DNA of 64,000 nt. It comes from Lymantria dispar (Eukaryota; Arthropoda; Insecta; Lepidoptera; Erebidae). The notes under the pieces are model-generated. The model was given only the letters and a program-made list of their open reading frames with translations. It had not been told where the DNA came from and searched no databases. Position 1 is the stretch's first letter; each line of letters begins with the position of its first letter. The translations under genes and the position numbers were made by a program. Positions 32,201-44,200 of the stretch are shown piece by piece. Location: the NCBI GenBank assembly GCA_032191425.1, contig CM063462.1:24215186-24279185 (forward strand), given 5' to 3'.

Positions 32201-35200
32201 GAGATGGAAAACTCGAAAGATAACCCTATACCAACCTGTTTGAACAGTATGGTATAGTTAAGATCAATTTCCCTCCTATTGTGGAGAATCATCATCATCA
32301 TCATTTCAGCCTATCGCCGTCCACTGCTGGACGTAGGCCTCCCTCATGTTACGCCACAAAGTGCCGTCCTGTGCCGCCTGCATCCAACGACGCCCAGCAA
32401 CTGTCACCAGATCGTCGGTCCACCCAGTGGGAGGCGTCTTACACTGCGTCGTCCGATACGTGGTCGCCACTTGAGAATCTTTCTTCCACAGCGGTTGTCA
32501 GTTCTTCGAGCGATGTGGCCTGCCCATTGCCACTTAAGCGTGCTAATTCTTCGTGCTATGTCGATTACACCCGTTCTTCTGCGGCTTTCCGTATTTCGGA
32601 TATCTGGGGAGAATACTGGAAGCCAATAGTGAAATGTGTATGAAGCTCAGATAAAGAAGAGTATAATGAGTATATATTGCGTTGATCACAAGTTTCGATC
32701 TATCAATCACGGAGCAACTACATAATGACTTAATATTAATAATATATTTCCAGAAAGCTCGACGACTCAACCCTTAGCCTGGCGTTGGTTTCCCTCCAAT
32801 GTATGTGTGGTCTGCTGGTCGAGCGGCCATATTTTAACTACGCAACAAATATAGCACAGAGCGTTGTTCCACATCTGGACAGCAAACACGAAGGTGCCAG
32901 GATCCTCGTCACACAGTGCTGCATCAACGTCTTCCGTGATGATCATAAAGGAGATATCACTTTGACGGTTAGATTCTTTTTATATAACCATCGTAGATTG
33001 AGATTTCCATGTGGTAAAAGATTAAGAACTTTCCGTGTGGTGACGGAATAAGAATACAATTCATGGTGGACGTCGTAAATGACGACAATGGGATATGATA
33101 TGCATATAACATCTGTGCAAGAGAAGGAAAACTCGAAATGAAACCTTACACCAACATGTCTGACCGTCATGGTATAGTAAGTCAAATTCCCTCCCATTGT
33201 GGAGGAGGCCCGAACCCAACGTGTGTAGTGGAAGTGGGACGTATATGGGTTGCGATGATGATGATGATGATGATGATATACAATTCTTCAACTATCTTGC
33301 CCATGGATGTCGTAAAAGACGATTAAAGGATATAATATAATCATTATCACAGCCCATATTTATCCCATGGGTGAGTTCGAGCCTCCTCCACAAGGGATAT
33401 TGACCTGCTATACCGTTCTAGTCTGACTGGTTATCATAAGGTTTTATTACGAGTTTTCCTTCTCTTGCACGGATGATATCTGTAATAATCTCTTTGTCGT
33501 CTTTTATGACAAACACAGGGAAGAAAGGGGTTGGTGAATTATTGTCGTATGTTGTAATGTGGTAAAAGACGACTAAGGGATGTGATATGCATATAATATC
33601 TATACAAGAGAAGGAGAACTGGAAATAAAAATCTGTACCATTACGTCTGACCAGAGTGGTATAGTAGGTCAATTTCCCTTTTATTGTGGAGGAGGAACCC
33701 AGCAGTGGGACGTATATGCGCTGTAATGATGAGCTATAGAAGTTTAATTTCCCTCCTATTATAAAGGTTTGAGCCCAGCATTGGCAATTATAAGATACTA
33801 GCGACCCGCCCCGGCTTTGCACGGGTCCAATGCTGATACTAAATATACTACAGTATGTCTTTATATACAACGTTCACAGCTTTCTGGTCATTAGACAATC
33901 CAAACATGTTTTCTTTAGAACTTACTCTTGAAAGAGCAATGACATATTATGCATGATTAAACATATAAACCTTCCTCTTGAATCACTCTATTTATTAAAA
34001 AAATCGCATCAAAATCTGTTGCGTAGTTTTAAGGATCTAAGCATACATAGGGACAGACAGACAGCGGGCAGCAACTTTGTTTTATACTATGTAGTGATCT
34101 TGTTATAGGTAGTTAGATTAATAAATCAGTTGGTTAAACGGCGCGGGGAGCGCTTGTGTCCAGCCGCCCTCGACTGTCTACTCACTCTCAAGATACGAGA
34201 CATCGACATGGACGCGGAATCAGAAATAAAGAATAAGAAGAAATTAGAAGAGAAAAAGAAAAAGAGAATTGTTAATTTATCTAAAAAGGAGAAGAAAGTA
34301 AGGAATTTTATTTATCATTTTATATGAATTATCTCTTTTCCGTGATGGAGTAAGAATACAATTCACCACCTCCTGTCTTAGCCGTGGGTGTCGCAAAAGA
34401 CGATTAAGGGATTAATGTTCAGATAACATCGAGAACATTCGCAAGAGACGGAAAACTTGAGATGAAACCCTACGCCAACACGCCTGACCAGCGTGGCATA
34501 GTAGGTCCGAATCCAATAATAGGACGTATATGGGGTGAGACGATGATGATAAGTTATCTACACTAATATTATAAAGAGGAAAAATTTGTATTTTTGTGTG
34601 TATGTTTGTAATAGATAAACTCAAAAACTACTGTACTAATTTCAAAAATTCTTACACCATTGCAAAGCTACATTATCCCTGAAAAATATAGGCTATATTT
34701 TATGCCGGTATTCCCACGGGAATGGAAACTACGCGGGTAAGGCGACTGTAACGAAGCGAAGCGGGGGCGGGTTGCTAGTCTCTTATAAGTGTGGTGACAG
34801 AGTGAGAATGCAATTATCATCAACTCTTTCTTAATCATTATCACCCTGCTCCTATTCCAATTACTTGATACAATATGTACTCGTCTGCCATCGTTCATAG
34901 TGCTAAAGTATTTGACAATAGTATTATGACCAGCCGCCTGCTTCCACCTACTTCTTTGTTCTATGTCGGTTACTTTTCGTGTGGTGACGGAGTTAGAATA
35001 CAATTCACCACTCCCTATCTTGCTCGTGGATGCCATAAAAGACGACTAAGGGATATAATATGAACATAAGACCTGTGCAAGAGAATGAATACTGGAAATA
35101 AAATCCTATACCAACATGTCTGACTATCATGGTATAGTAGGTCAAAGTCCCTCCCATTGTGGAGGAGGCTCAAGCCCAACAGAGGGACGTATGTGGGCTA

Positions 35201-38200
35201 CTATGATGATGTCAGTTACACCCGTTGTTCTATGAATTTCCGTACATCGGATTCTATCTCACAGAGGAATTCCAAGCTTAGTTCCTTCCATAGTACCCTG
35301 AACGAATTTGAATTTAATTATAAGGCCCTAAAGACCATGTTTCTATGCCAACTGTATTATAAATTCATTTAAAATAATTCCAGCGTGCTAAGAAGTTGAA
35401 GGAAGTAGAACGTGAGTTATTAGAGACTGAAGCGCAAGAGAGTGACATGGCTCGACGCAAACAGCTCACAGAAGTAACCAAGACCGTGTTCCACATATAC
35501 TTCAGGTTGTTGAAGACGGCACCCAGGTCTAAGCTGCTTGCCGCAGCGCTAAATGGACTTGCCAAGTGAGATACGAAGTTATTTATTGCTTTAGAAATAA
35601 TAATGTTTTTTTTCTTGCCGACTAAGAGCGGTATGGGGTAACTAGAGTATGGACTGTGTAAGACCTCGTGTGGAGACGGAGAAAGAATACAGTTCACGAC
35701 TCCCTCTCTTGCCCGTGGGTATTGTAAAAGACGACTAAGGGATATAATATGCATGTAATATCTATAAGAGAAGAAAAATTCGAACCAAAACTCTATACCA
35801 ACACGTCTGACCAGCGTGGTATAGTAGGTTAATTTACCCCTCTATTGTGGAGGTGACTTTAACCCAACAGTGGGACATATATGTATAAGCTGAAAAGATG
35901 GTGAAATCTGTTACTATACTAAAGCATCTAGCTTAAATATTAAAACAATTTTAAATGGAACTATTTTTACAGATTTTGTTTTGTTTTGTCGCGCATAAAA
36001 CTATTTTTATTCATGGTCACAGGCAGACTGAATGGACAGACGAACCCTGTACAGTGTTTAAAACGTCGGCCAATTCAAATTCAAATCATTTATTATGTAT
36101 AAACCGGGGGGGACTTACATAGTGACATTTTTTTTACATTTTTCTTAAAATTATCGCCGCATCGGAACGCGACCGCTCTGAGAAGATCCGGCAAGAAACT
36201 CAGCGGGATTGTCTATTTTTATTTATTTTTCTAATTCCAATTAAATAAAATTACATCTTACAGCATGCTTTTTGATAGTTCCAGTGTGATGCCATTCGAA
36301 ATATTATAATTCACAGATATAATATCATCATTTCATCATTTGCCTGCCCTTATCCCACGCTAAGTGGGATGGGCACAACATGTTCTCACCTTCCATATCT
36401 TCCTATCGGCCGTCATATCTGCATTTATTGCTTTCACACGCATATCCTCATTCACACAATCCATCCATCTCTTTTTGGGTCTCCTACGCTTCTTACGTCC
36501 ATCCACATTCATATCGATAACCCGCCTCGTCACATGTCTTTCATCCCTCCTCATCACATGTCCATACCAAGACAACCTCGCGCTCCTAATCTTCTCTATC
36601 AATGGTGCTATTTTCTGGCTTCCCCTAATATACTCATTTCTTTTCTTATCTAACCTTGTGACCCCACACATCCATCTTAGCATACGCATCTCTGTAGCAT
36701 GCAATCATCTCTCATCCGTCTTTTTCAATGCCCAACATTCAGATCCATACATAACAACAGGTCTGATGACACTCTTGTATATTTTCCCCTTAAGTTTAAG
36801 GGGCATCCGTGCATCAGAAATTGTTCCCGAGACCTGTCGCCACTTCATCCATCCTGCATTCATTCTACGATTTACCTCCCGGTCGATGTTGCCCTCGTCT
36901 TGGAGGAGGGAGCCTAAGTACTTAAAGTCGGCGCAAACCGGTAGTGGTGACCCATCTAAGCTAATGTGAGAGAATTGGAAAGAGTCTCCAAAGTTGCAGA
37001 ACAGATGTTCGGTCTTGGTGCGGCTGATCCTAAGGCCTACTCTCTCCAACCTCTCGCGCCATTTCTCCAGTCTACTCTGTACTTCAGCTGACTCCTCTCC
37101 GATGAGGACAATGTCATCTGCGAACAGCATACACCATGGTGCTTCCTCCTGTATGTCTGATGTCAGAGCATCCATCACCAGGAGGAACATATAAGGGCGT
37201 AAAGCCGAACCTTGGTGCAAGCCTATAGTGACACTGAACTCACCAGTGACTCCGGCTTCGGACCGGACATTCGTGCGCGCTTCTGCATACATAGCTTTCA
37301 CTAACCTTACATACTTCCCCGGCACTCTTCGTTCTTTCAAAGCCCACCACAGAACTTCCCTGGGAACTCGATCGTACGCCTTCTCTAGGTCAATAAATAC
37401 CATGTGCAGGTTTTTACGCGCACTTTGGTATTTCTCCATGAGTTGGCGTAAAGCAAAAATTGCATCCATGGTTCCCAGTCCTGGCCTAAAGCCAAATTGG
37501 TTCCGGGTTATTTCACTTTTCTGTCTCATTCTTTTCTCTATCACTTTCTCCCAAATCTTCATGCTATGTGACATGAGCTTTATTCCTCGGTAGTTGTTAC
37601 ATTCTTGTACATCACCCTTATTTTTAAAGATGGGCACCAGTGAATTGATACGCCATTCCTTCGGGATCGACTCTTCATGTAACAACTTATTAAAGAATGA
37701 AGTCAGCCACTTCCATCCATCTGCTTGTAAAACCTTCATACTTCTGCAGGTATACTGTCTGGGCCAACCGCTTTTCCTTTTTTCACACTCTGTACAGCCA
37801 TTCTTACTTCGTCCACACTTATTTCGTCTACCAAACCCAGATTGGTTGGTAGATCCACTATCTTACCGCTCCAAACGTTCTCCTCATTCATTAATTTTTG
37901 GAAATAACTCTTCCACCGACCTTTTATTTCTTCATCACAGAGGAGAACTCTGCCATTATTATCTTTTATACATTTAACATGCATGATATCTCTAGCATTC
38001 TTTTCTCTCGCTTTTGCTAGGAGATACAGTTCTTTTTGTCCATTGAGGCTCTCAAGATTTTGATAAAGTCTGTCTTGGACCTTAGCTCTAGCAATCGCTA
38101 CACCTTTCACACCCTTCTTCTTACATTCCATATAGGCCGTTCTTTTTTGTTCTTTCAATACCGGGTTATCGTCATTTCCACCTTTCCATTCCTTGAAAGC

Positions 38201-41200
38201 ATTCTTCTTTTCTTTCAAAACCTTTTGTTATACTTTTACTATACTATCATCCCACCACCATGTATCTTTAGCAATCACTCCTTTACCTTTCGTTTCACCC
38301 AGCACATCCTTCGCAACTTCCCTTACACATGACGCCATTTCATTCCAACATTCATTTACCGAGTTATCCTTCGTTCTGTTTTTCATCTCGCTCATTTTAT
38401 CTACCACTCTCTTCCGGAATTCATGCGCACAATCCTCTTTTTCTATAATATACCACTTCACCCTTGGTGGGGGCTTAGGTTTAAATCCAGCTACCGGTCC
38501 TGTGATTTTAATCTCCAGTAACAATAGGCGATGCTGGGAAGTTAAAGTTAATTCACAGATATAATAATAATCACAAATATGTATAATGAAAAGATTATGG
38601 TTGGACCAGATCCCGCAAGTGGCACCCGATCATGAGTTAACCACTAGAGCAGCCATCACTCTCCTCAACCATAATGGAGGGAAGGGAGTGATCCGCTCCT
38701 CATAGCTACCGCAAGCAGACCCTTCATACCATTTGCCATAAACATAAAACACAGATCCGATAAACATAAAACACAGATCCGATAAAAAAATTCGTTTGGC
38801 AAAATGCGCTACGCTTTACAATTATAGTAGCAACAATAAAAAAAAATAAACATGGGCGTGATTTCTATCATTGAAATAATGAAGCAATTCCTGTATGAGG
38901 AGCTGCTCATTGCCAGTCCGAGTTATCATCAAGATAATCTGAGATTTTATAATAACCTTTTAGAAAAAATCTACTCTTGATTGCTTTTTTGAAATTATTC
39001 ACTGGCATATCTCGGTTATTATTCGGTAATTTGTTGTAAAAGCGCATACATTGCCCCATGAAAGACCCGTTAACTCGTTGAAGACGAGTACTATGTACAA
39101 CTAATTTTTCCTTATTCCCGGTATTTACATGACGAATGTCACTATATTTTTCAAATTTACCTATATTTTTTACATAATGCATTTTCGTATATATATTGGG
39201 ATATAACAGTCAGAATATTCACTTCTTTAAATTTCTATCTTAGTGATACTCTTGGACCTAAATTATAAATCGCACGGACAGCCCTTTTTGTAAAACAAAG
39301 ATTCTCTTCAATTCCACGGAGCGACCCCACAGTAATATGCCGTATGACATAAGACTATGAAATAAGCGAAATAAACTATTCTGGCTGTTTCAATATCGGT
39401 TAACAAGCGAATTTTTTTTACCGCATAAGCCGCTGAGCTGAGCCTACCTGACAGTTTCTCAATTTGAGGTCCCCGTTGGAGTCTAGCATCTATAGTGATG
39501 CTTAAAAAGGTGGTTGATTCCACAAGGTCCAGAGCCACACCATTCATTACAACATTAATGCCCACTTGTCTCACATTATGGGTAAATTTAATACATTTGG
39601 TTTTTGTCTCCCATTCCTCCCCACTGTCCTATTTTTAGACGCTGTATTATTTTTTTTTATTTTTTCATGTTATTGCTTTTATTTTAATTATTTCTGATAA
39701 AGAAATATATTTTATTAGAAAAATAGTGTAAAATTACGAATTTCATCAGAAATAATTAAAATAAAAGCAATAACATGGAAAAAAAAAAAAAATACAGTGT
39801 CTAAAAATAGGACAGTGGGGAGGAATGGGTTAAGAACTAAATTGTTAGAATGAAACCAATGAACAACTTTAGACAGTGCATTGTTCACATAGTCATAATT
39901 AAGCGTTTGTCTTTTAATTTTAAATAGTAAAGTATCATCAGCAAACAATTTTTTTGATTGCCCGCTACGTACTAGGGTAAGTCATTAATGTATACAAGGA
40001 ACAGAAACGGCCCCAGTATTCCATCTCCATGCACAATGCCATTATTGTTATACATTGTGTCTCAGGTTATTAAACAACTGGTCGAACGGGAGTTAGGGAA
40101 TGGTGGTAGGAACCCATAAAAAATTTGAAATAGAAATATCAATTCGTTAATGAATTAGAGACATGTAAAGTTTTCAATTTTATCGTTTTTTCGTGTAAAT
40201 CTGGTTGAAATGTATAAAGTGAGTGATACTTAATCTGCAACATATTCGTACTTTGTTAAATTTTCATTAGAAATTGAATAAACCAATGATTACGTTCGCA
40301 TAAGCAAAACAAACTTCGCCTTAATTTCAGCTGATCGGCCAATGACCGTTGGTCGCACATGACGGCGCACCGTTTCGTACCTACATGCGACTTATAATGC
40401 CTACATGTATCCTGTTCATAATATGTAACATTTAAGGCATAGACTCTTAGACACACCTTTTTTAATTCACTATAACTATTATGTTTTATTGTTTTTTGTG
40501 TAATATACATTCTAATTACGATCTATGACCGTTAAACTACGACATACTCGAACAGTTGTCCCATAACATGAGACATTCTGTATACTTTGCGTTCAACTCA
40601 ATTTGTATCCATCAGGTTCACTCACGTAATAAACTTGGAGTATTACTCTGACCTGGTGGCGATCTTGGGTCAGTTGATCACTGACGAGCTGATCGGTAGC
40701 CGGGAGAGACTGTTGTGCGTCAGAACTGTTCTCGCCATCCTTGCCGGGTCAGGAGATGCGCTCAACGTTGATCCAGCTAAATTCCACGCATATTTGTACA
40801 AGGCTATGCTGCAAATACACGCCGGTAAGTATTTTTATATCTTTATTCTTTTCCCATCCATATATTTACAATTTGCCGTGTGGTGACGGAGTAAGGATAC
40901 TATTTACTGCATCCTATCCTACCAGTAGGTGTCGTAAAAGATGACTGAGGGATGTAATACGCATTTATTTGCGTATGCCTAATCTATGCAAGAGTTTTCC
41001 TTCTCTTGCATAGATTTTATAATCTATGCAAGAGAAGGAAAACTCGAAATAAAACCTATACCAACCCGTCTCCGGGCTGGCCACGGAGGACAAGGAATTT
41101 GGTACTGATGGTCGGACCAATGGCGAACGAGAATAGATACGGTGGGTTATGGGACCGCCCGCCGCCCTTTTGTCACCCCGGAGGGAGTGGACGGCCTGTG

Positions 41201-44200
41201 CGCTGAACATAACCAGCCCCAAAAAAAAAACTAACCCGTCTGACCACTGTGGTATAGTTGGACAAATTTCACTTCTATCCAGGCGGAGGCTCGAGCCCAG
41301 CAGTGGGACGTATATGACGTAACAGAATAAGAATATAATTCCCCACTCCCTTCACGTTTGCCCTTAGGTGTCGTAGAAGACGACTAAGGGACATAACTTT
41401 TTCTTTGTAATACTGTTGACAGTTGTCTGTCTACAGGCGCAGGCCGGTCCTTCCGGGTTAGTACTACACTCGTGTAGAAAATCGACGTCCGAGTTATAGC
41501 AATTCGTTACCGTACTTTGTTCAGTGAAACAGAGAACCTTATTGTGGAGGTGGCTCGATCTCAATCGTAAGACGTTTATTAGCTGAGATAGATTTATTTA
41601 TTTATTTAAGACAACAGCCTGCACTAAGGAAATAGTCCTTGTATTGCGGGGGACTTTACAAACATATAATTAACGGGCACAAATTACATCCAGACTCAGA
41701 ACAACAATTTGTGGATCGCACGAAGTGTTGTCCCGCGTGGGATTCGAATCCCCGACACTGGCAATGTAAGTCGCTATCTTAACCACTACGCCATCTGTGC
41801 AGTCAAATAGATAGATAGATTATAATAACAATTACTGAATTATTATTATTATTATATATCAAATCGTCTTACCAGAGTGGTATGGATTGTCGTAGGGTCA
41901 ATATCGCGAAGAGAAGGATTTTCCATGTGGCGACGAAGTAAGACTACAATTCGCCCCCTGCTATTGTGCCACGTGGTGGCACAATAGCTGGTAGTGTAAT
42001 AGATCAATTTTCCTCTTATTGTGGAGAAAATACCAGCCTACTATAGTTGTTACAAAATAAGAGGCCCGTTTTGACATTTGGTCTTACCGATGTAATTAGT
42101 GATGCACCATACGACTCGGTACTCGATACTCACGATAAATCGATTCAAGTTTGCATAAGTATATAATCGATTAGAATATGTATTGTAAAGTGCATTGGAT
42201 TAAAGTGCTGATTTGAAAATTTTACTTAAACTGTGATATTGTAGGTATTTTGAAATGATACAATGTTTCGAATGGTCATTTTTCTATCATTTAATATTTT
42301 TTTTACAATACATTCACTCAATCACAAAAATATCAAAAAAGTGAATCTTTAGTCAATCATTTTCTTAAGATGAAGAGCCAAAATTGTCAGTTGAGCTATC
42401 GTCACCCATATACACATATTATTTCATTTTCATATTGTCAACATTGACATCTCGAATTTTCAGTAAAAATCACTACACAGCTGGTAAAATTCTGTAATTA
42501 GTTGGTCTAAATACTAGTATTAAAATTAATAACGCCAGCCAAGTACGAGTCCGTCTTAAAAAATATATCTTGCTCGATTTGATCGATATGAAAAAAATCG
42601 TTATGCCACAGCACTTAGCCCAGTGGGCGGTACCCGTCAATGAAAAATGTAATTACCTTCAAAACATTTCGATCGGTAAAAAATAGAAAACTTCTTGGAC
42701 GTGAACTGTCAAAACGGGCCTTTTATTTTGTGACAACTATAGACGGATGTATAAGAGCCGAGATGATAATCAGGAAAAAGACAGCAAATTTCAATCAAAT
42801 GTCATTGAACAGGTGCGAGCCATGAAGAAGCACCAGTTATCCTGGAAGCTGTGAATCAGATATGCGCACGCGCACGTCGCGTGTCTCCAGCCGTACTGCA
42901 AGCCTTTGCCAAACGTTTGGCGACACTCGCCACACAGCTACACCACAATGGCGCCGTCGCGTGCATGGCGTTATTCCATCAACTAACACAAGTGAGTTGT
43001 TAAATCATATATTTTAAAGGTAAATATTCTTCAAAAAAGAAAAACTATTGCCGATAGATGGTGCAAGTCTCCTACAAAGATAATAAATACGAGTGATAAT
43101 GATAGTTTTTTGTTTTAAATTTTAGGATTAATTTTGGACAACAATTGTCACTGGGGGACTCATACCAATAACACGGCGAACAGTCGATCAAAAAGCTGTT
43201 CTTTAGTGGGTATCATGGCTATATAGGTTCGAAGCATGGTATACATTTATGGGGCAATTCAAATCATATAATAAGAACATTCATAATGCAAAACTATTTA
43301 AAAGCAACAACAAGACATGCGATTGGCCTACATGTCAATTATAATTAATTCTGGACATATCCAAAATAATCTATTCTATTTATTTTTAATTTATATTTAA
43401 CTTAAAACATTGACATTCAAAATTACACATAACAAAATTGACATTCATATTAATATTTAATTTCATATAATTTTAATTTGATTCTAATAACTCTTATTGA
43501 TATTGAAATTGACATGTGACAATCTGGTTTAGGTTTAATTTTTTGATTTATTTATTTTAACTTAGTTTTAATTAGTACTAGATATAGTTAAGCTTTTTAT
43601 ATGGACATGGTCTGAAAATAAAATTATTATTATTATTATTATTATTATTAAAGGTTTCCTTGCGCCTTTCAATATGTTGTCAGTCCACCTACTTGTGGGT
43701 TTGTCCAACGCTGCGTCATCCAATTCGTGATCGTCATTCGAGAACCTTTCTTCCTCAATGTTCGACGAGCAATGTGACCTATCCATTGCCATTTTTTCAT
43801 GCTGTGTCGGTTACACTTCTATTTCTCCTTTCCGTATCTTGGATTCTATCTCGCAGAGAAATTGCAAGCATAGCCCGTTCTAGCACGCTAAGCGACTTTG
43901 AGCTTGGTTACGAGGCCTACATTTAGGGACCACGTTGCCGTGCCGTAAGTCATTACTAGTAACACACAATCGGCGTAGACCTGTGCTTTCAGAGATTGAG
44001 CTATGGTGGAGGAGAAGATCCTCTTAAGTTTCCCGAACGCTGTCCAACCGAGCTGGATTCGTGATCTCTTTCTCGAAATTGAATAATTTAATTGAATAGA
44101 AGGGATAATATGCATATAATATCTATGTAAGAAAAACTTCATATAAAACCCCCATACCAACCTGTCTGACCAGTATGGCATAGTAGGTAAATTTTTCTTC

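Noticed and set aside
34130..34297. Noc3 exon 8 starting at the AG of 34128-34129
   Set aside because: It is in frame, but would lose VVRLINQ, which fits the family between exons 7 and 8; the acceptor at 34109 is preferred.
36364..37977. Plus-strand frames of 94-201 codons
   Set aside because: Antisense to the RTE reverse transcriptase pseudogene.
41738..41793. Functional tRNA gene on the minus strand
   Set aside because: A and B boxes are present, but the acceptor stem and anticodon arm are not, and SINE body sequence follows. It is a tRNA-derived SINE.
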